64,000 nucleotides of DNA from assembly GCA_017590115.1 (NCBI GenBank), contig JAGGNK010006615.1, forward strand, positions 124,001 through 188,000, written 5' to 3'. The position numbers and the translations under genes are program-made. Source of the stretch: Montifringilla adamsi (taxonomy: Eukaryota > Chordata > Aves > Passeriformes > Passeridae). Below are positions 1 to 11,605 of this stretch, in pieces (positions within the stretch are counted from its first letter, which is position 1; every line of letters starts with the position of its first letter). The notes beneath the pieces are model-generated. The model was not told the origin of the DNA. It worked only from the letters and a program-made list of their open reading frames with translations, and searched no databases.

Positions 1-3000
1 AGTGCAAGACCTCCGGGGCAGCATGAGAAAACCCCTAGCTCTGTATGACACCAGTGTCCACCTGCCCTGACCTGCCAGGAAAGTGGAAAAGCCCAAACCA
101 GGCAGAGCACAAGTCTGTGCAGCCCTCAGAGCAGTGCGCTCCCAGCAGAGAGAGGGACAGCAGGCAGCCCCTCCCAGCTGCCCAGGGAGCAGAAGGAGGG
201 CAGATTTCTGAACAGTGCAGGAAAGAGGAACCAATTCCCACTGCTGCCCAGAGCCGCCAGCAAAGGAGAGTGTCCCCAAGTGGGGGGGCAGCCCCAGGCA
301 CTTTGCAGAGGCTGATGCACCACCCAAGTCTCAAGTGGACAGTCTGAGAAGACAGAAAATGAGGTGGGATGGGCCAAAGGTTAGCAGCAAAGCCATCACA
401 CCCCCAGAGTCCACCTGGCTGGAGGCCTTGCATGATGTGAGGACTACATGGAAGCCTTCCCTTGGGCCACCACAGACTTCTGGCCAAGTGGTTCTGTGGT
501 CTCCTGTGAACCTGATACACCACGAACGGACAAGTTCTTTCCTGGCTGCAGTTTAATTAGACCTTTGTGTTACACAGAGGCTCTTCTCTAATAGGTATAA
601 TTACAACAGGAATGCAGAGAGTACAGTTTTAGTTTCATCAGATGCAGATAATTTCCGTATCCCACATTGTCTTGCAGCATATTATTTGTCTGACACATAA
701 GACATTTTCTTACAAGGGGAAGAACAGTCAGCAAAACACTTAGCAACAACAAATTAAGTGTCATTAAGTTGGACAATCACAGGGCTGTGACTTACTGCCC
801 CAATTTATCTACCTCTTCCTGCAGAAACACTTCTCAGTGCTATATCCACTCCTGTTGCTGAAAGACTCAAGAGAAGTGAAGATCTTTTGCATTTGATCTG
901 GATTGACATTCTTCCATCCAAAAAGCTCCACGTTTCACCTCCTATGAGGATGACACAGACAGGACTCTGCCAAGTCAAAGTTCATGCTACAAATTAAAGA
1001 AAAAAGACGATCTCCAGCTACCAAAGAAAAACTCTGCAAACGGTAGATTCTCCTTTCCTACGCAAGCCCAGCTAGACCAACCTTCTCCTTTGGCAGCAGC
1101 CCCTACAGGAAGGGTTAGAGTTTACATAAAGGAGCCAAAAGAAGAGCAACTTGGCAGTTTTTGGCTGAGAGAGGCAGGGAAGGACTCGATCAAGTACAAA
1201 TTGACCATGCACAGAGTGTACCAAACCAGTGTGAAGCAAACCAATGGGAAGGTAACATTGAATGAAGATGTTAATCACCAAAACTGTTGAAAGACCAGAG
1301 AAAAATGTGATAATTTAAAATATAAACATATATTTAATACATATGTGAGAGAAGAGGAAGCAGAAAAGCTTCACCTCACACCGAGTTTGGCCAGCGCGGG
1401 CAGAAAACACCAGGTGTTTATTACAAAACCCGAACAACTGCAAAGTCATCTGCACATGCTGCAGGGAAACCTGGGCCATTTATTATTAAACTGCAAAGCA
1501 GCCTCTTTCTCTAACTTTATCTTCTACAGACAGCAACAATCTGTCTGAGAAAAAAACCGGACATGGAAAGCCCCAGCAAAAAATCCAAGGAACTCACAGC
1601 ACAGTCTGGAGTCCCATGTTCCCTGTGATTCCTTGTGTTGCTCTCCTTGCTCTGGTGCCCATGGCAAGGCTAATGCCCAGAGACAGCCATGGGGCCCACA
1701 GAGTGCCCAGCCCTATGGAGACCCAGCCCCTGCCTCCTGCAGCAGGACCATGAGGGGATAATAGGATCAAAAGAGCAGTAACAAGCTCTGGGAACTTGTC
1801 AGGCAAATGTGTTTTTAACCAAATCCCAAATGAGCCGCTGAAGGGAAGCATTAGTGCTGTCACGTGGAGCACATGATTTTGGAATTCATTAAGCCTTTGA
1901 TGCAGTGTTAGCAGTGCTGTCCCCTGCCCCAGCCATTAGCCATCTGGCTGAAAAGCAGCCAGGTTTCCATCACCCCAGAACCAGAGGAATGGCCTGTGCT
2001 TGCAGCAGAGCACAGGAGCTACACACAGTTACAGCATGCATGCACTAGACAAGCTGATTGCACTGATCTTGAGGAAAATGGCACCTCTTCTTGGAGCCCT
2101 CAGCAAGAACATGCCTCTCCCCATGTCCGGTGATGCTTTCTCAAAGAAATCAGATGATTCCAGAGAATCTCCATTTCTTCTTTCACTAAGACAGGCTAGA
2201 GAGGAATGAAAAATTTAGTTAAGGAGAACTAGGATAGAGGTCCTGCATTTAGATACTGAGAACTAGAGCAGGCACACCCAAATTTGGATGAAATTAGAAG
2301 AGAACTGCAGGTGAAAGCAATAGGCAAATGTTGCTGCATGTTGTTGGCTACAGCACAGGGTTATGTTTTTCCAGCTCTATCTTGAATACAAAGTCCCCTC
2401 CGAAACTCCAACTCTCCCTTGTTTGAGGAGAGTTTGTAAATTAACCTTGCTGTGGATGTGAAGACACAGAGGTAGCTCCAGGCGGATGTGAGCAGTGTGG
2501 TGCAGAGCTGGCTTGGAGAGGGAGCAGCACCCATGGTAACAACCCCCTGCCCCAGCTCTGACATTAGAGAGCACAGTGGGCACCTCAAACCAGCTCTGAG
2601 GAAATGGCTTGTGTTAGGAATACTGAGCTGTGGATCAGCAGTGAAAATGCTGGACCCAGGCTGGTTTCTACAGAAGCATTTCTGGGTCTTGCACTGGCAA
2701 ATATTTTCCATTACCTAACTCGTCAGGATTGGAGTCCACTCCCCCTCAATCTTCATCCGGGATAACAGCAAACTTGTAACCATACAGAGACACAAGCTGT
2801 CTCTTATAGCCTTAAGATGGGGTGATAACTGCCTATTCCCATCTGGGATCTGCCTGAAGTCATGGCCTCAGTTCCTCCAGGGAAACCACCTCATTGTCCC
2901 TGGGCTATGCAGAGCTCCTGGAGTACCTGCCACCATCCCCCTGCTCTCCTCCCAGCACAGCCCACAGCGTGGTGAGGCTGGTGCACTCTCAGCTCAGCAG

Positions 3001-3637
3001 GCCCTCAGCTGTGCTGTTGCTGTCATTCCAGCCAATATTTGGTGAGACGATGCCTCTGGCAGGGACTGAGCAGCTGAGCTGACGCCTGCCAGACCAGCCA
3101 CAGCAGGGCTCAGTTGCTGGCAGACACCTCCAAAGCACAAAAGCAGCAGGAGAAACACTTTGAAACTCTCTTGCAGGTCTCCTGACAGTGTGGTGTTTCT
3201 TACTAATTTTCCAACATCCTAATTTGTCAAATGTTTTTGCTTGAGTGGAAGCCAAGCACAGCTTTGGGAACAAAACCTGTGGTACGCAGGGGGTTCCCCT
3301 GGCTGTCAGCTGCCAGGATCTGTGATACAAAGAGCTGAGGCCAGACATGGTAAGCAAACTCAATGCACAGACCAAAACACAACCTGAAAATCTTCTAGCC
3401 TGCCCTGCCCTGTCCAGAGCAGCTGTGAGCCTCAGATGCTCTGTGCTTCCTCCAGAGATTCTGCTGGAAACGTGCAGCATTCCCAATACGTGATGAGAGC
3501 AAAAAATGCCCAAAACCTCATGCAAGTGTGAATGTACCACAGGAGGGGCTGAAGAGTAACCAGAGCTTTGCTGCTGGACTCAGGTCCATGGTGCTGCATG
3601 GGGAATTAATTCTGCACCTTCTCTGCATGATTTGTAA

Positions 3638-3935
3638 AATCACAGAATGGTTTGGGTTGGAAGGGGCACTAAGACAATTTATTTCCCATCCCCTGCCATG
3701 GGCAGGGATGCTTTCCACTATCTCAGGTTGCTCAGAGCCCCATCCAGGTGGCCTTCAACACTGCCAAGGATGGAGCACCCACAGCTTCTCTGGCCACTTG
3801 TGCCAGTGCCTTGTCACCCTCACAGTAAAGAATTTCTTCCTAATATCCAATCTAAATGTATGCTCTTTTCTCTAAAGCCCATTTTCCTTAGTCCTATCTC
3901 TACGTGGCCTTGTGAATTGTCCTCCATGTTCTGTC
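3638..3935 (-). mobile_element. CR1 LINE 3' fragment
   Basis: The left edge reads cacagaatggtttgggttgg, followed by ccatgggcaggga and cttcctaatatccaatct. This is the reverse complement of an avian CR1 3' end; only the last few hundred bases are kept. Confidence 0.9.
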
Positions 3936-5384
3936 CTCCTCCAAAGTGGCTCTAAAAGAGTTCAGGATGAAGCTACTGAAATCTGAAGTGGTGTTTAAGG
4001 CTGGCAAAAGTGTGGCTGATAGGATTTTGTAATGGGTTTCCAGGAAACTCCAAATTCTGAGAAATTAAATTAGTATGTGAAAGAGAAAATAAGACATATA
4101 GGAAGAGACAACTCACCCTGTTGAGGATATTTCAACACCTTCAGCAATTCTCTGAAGAAGAGTAACCACAACAAATGAAATGGAAAACCATAACAGTCTG
4201 TTAGAGTGATAAGCTGAAAAACTAAATAAAACCCCCAAAATCCCAAACCACCAAACCATTACAAATGAGAGAAAAAACCCCAACGTTTTCACCCTGGAAG
4301 CTTGCCATAAATAGTATAACAGAGGTGTGAAAGACCATTCAGAGAAAGTAGAGGCCCAGCCAAAAGCAAAATGAGTAATCCTCACCAACAAGGAATGAAG
4401 GGAAATTTCCATCCTCCAATCTCCTTGTGGAGGGACAGAGGATTCAAGTGAAAGCAGTTAGCAGGATATGTTTAAAAACAAGTTGGTAACACAAACAGTA
4501 AACTATACAAACAGCATTTATCCAAGAGCTCTGGAGGAATTCCAAGAGAGTGCCATGAAATAGCATCCATGGGCACATAGGAAAATGGGATTAAAGGGGA
4601 AGAAAGAATCCCACTCTAGCAGAAGAAAGTCATGTCTCACTCTTTAAAGGAATGAGGAATCCAGTTTAATCAATGTGGCTGTACAGATGGATGTTACTGG
4701 ACGCCCAAAACATTTTCAGAAAGATCCCTCACCAAATGTCCTTAATTGCTCTCCTCCACAACATGCTTATTCCCATGGTTAACAGCAAGACGGAAGATAA
4801 TGAATGGAAAATGGTCAGTGTTTAAAATGGAACACACCAGTGTGTCCCACCAGGATCTATGCTAGGGCTTGTGTTTTTTGATGTGTTCATAAATGGTCTG
4901 TGTGTGGGCAGTGAGGGGGAAAACTTTGATGGTGAAGCTGAAAAATGCAGTGTAGTGAAAATGAGCAACATCTCAGAATGAAAGCTGGGGGATAAAATGA
5001 CAAATTAAATAATAAAATAAAACGACAAATTAAAGTGTGGGTAGGTGTAATTTACAAGGAGAAGCTATAATTGTGCAAAGCTGTTCAGACCAGCTATCCC
5101 CAACTGAGAAAGTGGCCTGGGGATCAATTACAGGTTTTCTCCCTTCCTTCTCAGAGAAGGGACAGTGGAATTAAGAAAAAGTGGAAAAGGGGAAAGGAAA
5201 AATCAAGTGCATAGGACAAAGAAGACAGCCAAGGGAGACAAAATGGTGTGTCAAAAAACCATTTGCAGTGACTGAGATAATTTGGAAATGATTACTTTTT
5301 TGTTTTACAGTATAGGAACAAAAGCATATTAATTAAGAAATTACATAACAGGTTGAAGCAAATTTAAGTACTCTTTTACTATAC

Positions 5385-5530
5385 ATTGAGGAGTCTCCCT
5401 CACTGGAGATATTCAAGAACCATCTGGACTCAATCCTCTGCAAAGTTCTCTAGGATGACACTGCTTGAACAGGAAGGTTGGAACAAATGTAGTCCTTTCC
5501 AATCTTACCCACTCTGTGACTCAGTACGTC
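5385..5530 (+). mobile_element. CR1 LINE 3' fragment (old)
   Basis: Contains ctggagatattcaagaacc and ttggaacaaatgtagtcc, a diverged CR1 3' end in forward orientation. Confidence 0.7.
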
Positions 5531-7099
5531 TGGGGAATTAATTAACTAGGACTTCTGGGATGCAAAACAATGCAGAATGGATCAAAGGCAATCAGATTCT
5601 CTTATGGAAGAACAACCCAGCAAGGACCACTAGGCAAAATGATGCTTTGGTCAGAATAAGATTAAGCAGAGCTTAATCTTGATTAAAGATTGCTGAAAAC
5701 ATGTGGCTTTATATCTACACTGCTCCTCCATCTGCTCCAACCACACCCCACTGGCCACCTTCACAGCCATAATCTGGCACAGGTTTGTCCCCTAAATCTC
5801 ACAGTGGTTTCTGTGCTCTTGTGGTGCACCAGGAGGAGCAAGCTGATATGCAAAGCCCTTGCCAAGCAGCCAATCCTAAATGTTGTTGCACAGCAAAGTC
5901 ACACCATGCACGAACTTGGTATGGATAACAAAGTTAGCTGGAAGACAGGAAAAGACTGTATCTCAGAGAGGCTGTCACAACACTCCATGGTACTTGACAC
6001 AGGCTGGAGTGAGGCTAAAGGTAGTGTGGAGTAGCCCTTGTCTGGGATATAGACCAAGTCAGTCTTTAAGACACATTTGGGGAAGGAAACATGTCAACAT
6101 ATTCTATAAAGTTGTCCAGAAAGAAAGCAAACAACATGAAGGCTGCCTTCATGAAAAGAGTGTAAGTGCCATACCAGTGCTTGGGTTACAAGCATTCCTA
6201 AAACTCAAACGTACATCAGAGATGATGGCCAGACTGAGGAGAGGAGGAGAAATAACAGAACTGTGAAAAAGAACAGGAAATGTTGAGAATGGAAGGAGAG
6301 TGAAAATTTCTGTTTCAGCCAGCCTGGTGGAGAGTAGCTGGCCAGATACCTCAAGGGCCAAAGGCAAGACAGAGTTTTAGTCTGGACAGGACAAGACTAA
6401 CCTGTAGCTCTTAGTCCGGAGGTGATTGACCAAAATGTCTGCAGCCAAGATCATTCAAATGCAAAGGACAGAGTGAGGTAACAAAAGGAGCACAAAACCT
6501 TTCTGCAAAAACAATGAAGCAGGTTAGGGAAGTGCTCTAAAGGATGGTATGAAACACTAGATAGCAAGAAGGAGTGTAGGGGGATGACTATTAAGGCCCA
6601 GGTTATGAAATAAAATTCATCCCAAGCCTTCAGGCCCAGAGGAGCACTTCCAGTTCTTATTCCTGAAGATTGCAAATCCTTCTTGCTGCTCTTCCCATCT
6701 TCCTGTGTGTTGGCTCTTCCCAGCTTCCCACGCCTGTGTTTCTGTTGCTATCCTTCCTCTTAGAGCTCAGCTTAAGGCCCATGGGGAATGAAATGCAGTG
6801 CTCAGGGGATCCACAGGCTGCCTGACTCTCTTCTGCACAGGGTGCTGCCCTGCTCACTCAGCCCAGTAAAGGCTGGTATTTGCTGTCTCATAAATCCTAT
6901 ACATTTCATCACACGTTAGCTGAACATGTACATCATACACTAGCATGATGTATCGTGAAAGGTCTTCCCATCCTGGCTTACACAATTTATTCTTTGCTTT
7001 CTTCTGAGACATAGTTTTCCAAGTGCCATGAGGTAAAATGCTGCTGTAGGAAATGAGCTAGGGCTGCTCATGTATTGGCTCCTCTTCAATGGTTAATTG

Positions 7100-7515
7100 G
7101 ATCATAGAATCATAGAAAGGCTTGGGTTGGAAGGGACCATAAAAATCATCTTGTTCCAACTCCTTGCCATAGACTGGGACACATTCCACTAGACCAGGTT
7201 GCCCATCTAGTCTGGCCTTTAATACTTTCAGAGATAGGGCATCTACAGCCTCTCTGGGAAACCTGTTTCAGCGCCTCAACCACCCTCACAGAAAATTATT
7301 TCTTCCAGATATCTGATCTATCTCTGACTATCTCTGTCAGTTTGAAGACATTGCCTCTTGTCCTATCACTACAGCCTCTTGTAAAATGTCCTTCTCAAAC
7401 TCTCTTGTAGCTCCTTTAGGTATTGGAAGATGCTACAAGGTCTCCCAGATCCTCCTCTTTTCCAGGCTGAACAATCCTGACTCTCACAGCTTGTCTTCAT
7501 AGGACAGGTCATCTT
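7100..7515 (-). mobile_element. CR1 LINE 3' fragment
   Basis: Begins atcatagaatcatagaaagg, then gggttggaagggacc, and runs through agcttgtcttcataggacag. A typical reverse-oriented CR1 3' end of about 415 bases. Confidence 0.93.
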
Positions 7516-10500
7516 CAGTGAGAAGATGAAATTAATTCTTAGCTTTCACACAGTGCTGACTTTGGCCATCAGCTGAGGGCATGCAGGCAAAGACCACAGT
7601 AGAGATACCTAATCTGCACATTATTCTTCAGCAGCCTATTGTATTCCCAGCTCTTCCTCCAGTTTTTCCCAAATGCTGGCACACATTTGTGCTCATGACA
7701 GCCCAGCTCCAGCCACACTGCTCTCCAGAAGCTTGGCTAGACTTTGCGTGTAGGCAGGGCACTGGCTGTTTGCTAATGACTCTGCAAACCAGAGCCCTGC
7801 AGAAATTATGCCAATGTCATCTGTGTTGCATAACCTCCTCTGACCAGCAGCTTTGCACCCTCTCTTCCCTTGGTTCCCTCCTGCCTTGTCACAGAAAAAG
7901 CAGAAGTAACAGATGTGAGAGAGACTTGACCTGCCAACACAGGTGTGCTGCCTGGGTCTGTGCCAGGCTCCTGGCTGCACACACGGTGATTCAATCTGCA
8001 CCTATTGCAACAGAGGCAACAGAACTCTGTGATTGATCTGCTCTGCTTTGGGGAAGCTTGCCAGATGTGCCATGAAGACCTACCAGGGTATCGTCCTGAC
8101 CCCCACCATGTCATTCCTCTCACTGTCACTTGTGACCTGTGCCTGCAGCAGCACCCAGGAAGAACTGGAGGCACTGCTGGGGAAGAGCTCTTCACCACCC
8201 TGCTTGGCTCAGCAGGATCCATGCCAAGCTACAGGAGCTGTTCTGCAGCTGGATCTTAGCCCTGGGCGTGCACCATATTCTTGGCACAGGAACTAGGAAA
8301 GAGTTACTGAGGGACTTCATTACTGACATGCATTTCTCATACATGTCTCAGCCCTGTGCATGAGTTCCTAGAAAAGTTTTGACCACAAGAGGTTCTATAT
8401 GCTGCCCAGAAGGCAGGCTTCCCAGCAGCCCAATGGTGGAGGAAACTAAGGAGAACACTGGAAAAGAAGCCAAGGCTGCCCAGCTAAAACACCCTGGGCT
8501 CAGCCAGGAAGAATCTGCCAACAGCAGCCTTTGGCTGCCTGGACTAGTTCTCTCCTGAACAGCTTCGAAGCAGCTGCCAAAACCCAACATGAGGAAGACG
8601 AAAGGTGTGTTAACGCTGCAAGGCAGTGTTGGGAGAGCCAGGAACAGCCACTGCTTCCCTGTCTTGCAGCCAGCAGCGCTGCCTTGTGATCCAGCACAGC
8701 TCAGCACCAGAGCAGAGGGAGGGAGGAGAAACAGCCCCATGACTAAAGGCAGCGCTGAGACACTGCAACCCACACCCTGAATCACACTGATAACAGCACC
8801 AGCCTGGACACAGCCATGCCTCCCAGGGAGGGGGCAGGTGGGGTGGCAGCTTGGCTGTCCTTCAGAGCAGAGCCAGGGAGACAGAGCCACAGGGAAATGA
8901 GGCTGGCTGGGAGGAGAGGTGTTACAGGTGGAGTAAGGAGCACTCCAGAAGTACTTCAGGCATAAGTAAGCACAAGAGAAGTAGCTGTTACAGGTAGCAG
9001 TTGTATGCCAGGGTTAGTGCTCCACGTGCCTTCAGCTTCTCCACTGAGACACTCCACATGATCCCATGGTTACCCCCAGAGGTTTTAGCTGCTCTCTTTT
9101 ATTTGCCATTTGTGCCTGAACTGACTGCAGGTAACAACAACAAAGAAAATACTTAGCTTCTGCATACAGGCAAAAAAAGAGATTTATTTTAGAAGGTAGG
9201 AAAAACAGAACAAGTGATATGGTCCTTTACGTTCCAAGCCCTCTACCCACCCTCAATGTAAAGCAGCATGTTGTCCAGCCTGGACTTGTAGAGATTTCAG
9301 ACAGGATGAGTGAGAGGGTTTCAACAATGATTCCCTGACTTTAGCTCTGGTTAAGGACTGTGGAGCAGTGTGCCAGCACACTGAGGCAAGGGCAGTGAAT
9401 CCCCTTTACAAGAAAGATCTTCTTGACCTTGTCTTAGCTTCTGTTCAAGTGCTCCCACACTCAACAAAAGGACTTCAGTTTTGTTTTTTACTGCCCAAGC
9501 CCAACTCCCCTTGGCTCCCAGAGCAGCAGATACACAGGACCAAACCAGAGAATACTGAAAGAGAAAGAGGTAGGTAATCAGATATTTGTGACAGAACAGG
9601 TTGTTGGGAGATATCCAGTTTGTGACTATTCACAGTGCTAGGCAAGGAGTCTCCAGGAACACTGCAGTACTGACACACAGCCTGTCAGGCACTGTGGGTC
9701 TGTGCAGAGTGTGACTGTTCTCATCCTCTCCCCGCTGCCAGGATCAGACTGGTCCAGATACTGTAGTCACAATATGCTTCAGTGCTGAGGAAAGTGAACT
9801 TCTGCATCAGCCCTCTCTGAAAGCACAGGGCCAGGTGGTTGCAGCAAAGAAAAGTAAAAAAAAAAAAAAAAAAACCCAAAACTGCCGTATCTCTGGATGT
9901 GCTCACTGCTAGGCAAGGCCCAACAGCACTGGAAGAGGACAGGTCTGAGCCACTTGAACCTGGAAGACAGTCAAGAAACACAACTCAATGGAGGGCACAA
10001 AAAGATTCCAGTCAGGTATCCCTGTACAACAAGCTTGCACTTATCTATGCAGATCCCTGTGTTTTATCTTTCTTCTGCCTGACCTCTGACACAGGGAGCG
10101 TCCTCTGGGTACATCAATGAACAGGACACAGAGAAATGAAGCAATTAAGCCAAATACTTAATGGAGAGGATTTTTTCAGCTATTGAAGAGTTCCTGTCTT
10201 TCTCAGCTATGAAGAGAAAGACAAGACAGGCCTCAGCTAAAATGCTTGCTCCAGCATGGGAGCAGAACCACGCAGGAAACCTGGCAATCTTGGTGTGTAG
10301 CTGGAAGCCCTGCAGTGGGTCAGCAGCCAAAAGCATGGTCTTCTGATCCCTCTCCACGCTCAGCTGACACATACCAAGGTTCTTCCTAGGAGATGTACTA
10401 CAGCACCACTACAGCTCCCAGCTGCCTTCAGCAGCTGAGTGGGACAAGGGAGCTGCACATCCACCAGATACTTCAGACAAGGCAGAGTCAGTCAAGGCCT

Positions 10501-11236
10501 CCCCTGGCCCATGCCAGACCCCTGTCACCCACCCACTGTATCACAATCTCAGTCACTAGCTGTGTTTCCACTGCTGAGACTTTGTTGAAAGTCCTCTTTA
10601 CCCCAACAAAGTTCCTGCCTTATCCCCTGTTTTGAGCCTCGCCTTCAGCTTGCTGCCCCTGCCACCCTGCAGGGTCCCCAGCACCCCAGGGAGCCACTGG
10701 AGCTGGCTACTGTGGCATGCATTCTGGTAGCCCTTGTCCTTCCAGCCCCAGCCCTCCAACAAACTGTGAGCTCCCTCCAGCAGCCTGGCCATTGTACTGC
10801 AAGCACACCGTGCACCACAGCTGCTGGGATCCCAAACTTAGGCTGATTTTCCCGGGTTTCCCTGGTCTCTGTGTAGTCCTGGGATGGAAGCTGGCTGCTG
10901 CTCTCTGTTTTTCCTGCTCTATTTCTTATGTAGCTTTTGTGGCCAGAGATGCTACAGGTGGAACATGAAAGGAAGAGTTCCTTTGCTCCTCCATTTCCCA
11001 GGAAAGAGCAATCACACACTGCCTCCTCTTACCGTGTCAGCCAGGCTGTACATCCTCAGTGCAGTGAGCTCCTCTCTCTAGACTTGTTCCTGGGAGTGGA
11101 AGTGAACTGGTGGTGAGAAGCAGAGAAACAGCATTGGCAGGGGAGCACAGGCTGGCAAGGAATATTCCAAGGAATACAGTCTTAATCCCAAAACCACCAA
11201 ATAAAACCTATGACCCAGGAGCTAAGAAACCAAGTG

Positions 11237-11605
11237 CTACCTGTGGAAACTTCCTCTCTCCTGCCTCTGGGCAGGGAAATTCCATGTGTCCCAGAGGGAC
11301 TGTGGCTTAGCAGAGGATATGCCCCAGCTCACCTGCTGGATTTCCTGCATTACCAGCCGTATGGAAGAGCGGAGGCGAGGGACGGCTCGTTGGCTGCTCT
11401 CTCCAGAGATAGGCTTTGCTCTACTTTTGTCTGGGGTCTGCTGGTTTTGGAAATTCTTGGTCCTCCTGAACCACTGCAGAGCATGTGTGCCACTGGAAGG
11501 CATGGAGGGGCAGGACTGCTTCTCTGAAGGGGTCTCCTTCTTGTCTGCTGGTGAACTCAGCGTGAGATTCTCCAGATTTTTGTAATTCAAGCTCTCAGTA
11601 CTTTT
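11237..11605 (-). CDS. Myosin exon z: C-terminal tail (3' limit uncertain)
   Basis: Starts [20 protein letters not shown] and continues with a Ser/Pro/Lys/Arg-rich tail to [15 protein letters not shown]. The open frame then runs on to a stop at 11237-11239. However, a good donor (CAGCAG|GTGAGC) sits at 11333/11332 in phase 0, so the true exon may end there with one further exon unseen. The tyrosine in LNYKNL could itself be a phosphosite. AATAAA (minus strand) occurs at 9183-9188 and 9098-9103 as possible polyadenylation signals. Confidence 0.75.
   Translation of the reverse strand, partial: KSTESLNYKNLENLTLSSPADKKETPSEKQSCPSMPSSGTHALQWFRRTKNFQNQQTPDKSRAKPISGESSQRAVPRLRSSIRLVMQEIQQVSWGISSAKPQSLWDTWNFPAQRQERGSFHR

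Larger units (their letters stand above)
1..11236. other. No gene recognised; intergenic and possible myosin 3' UTR
   Basis: Open frames here are short, lack splice-supported homology and change direction at random. CR1 fragments and a poly-A run (about 9857-9875) are the only recognisable items. The part nearest 11236 may be 3' UTR or hold an unseen last myosin exon. Confidence 0.6.

Noticed and set aside
8348..8890. 180-residue minus-strand open frame, hydrophobic
   Set aside because: No recognised domain and no conserved motif; it looks like chance in a stop-poor stretch.
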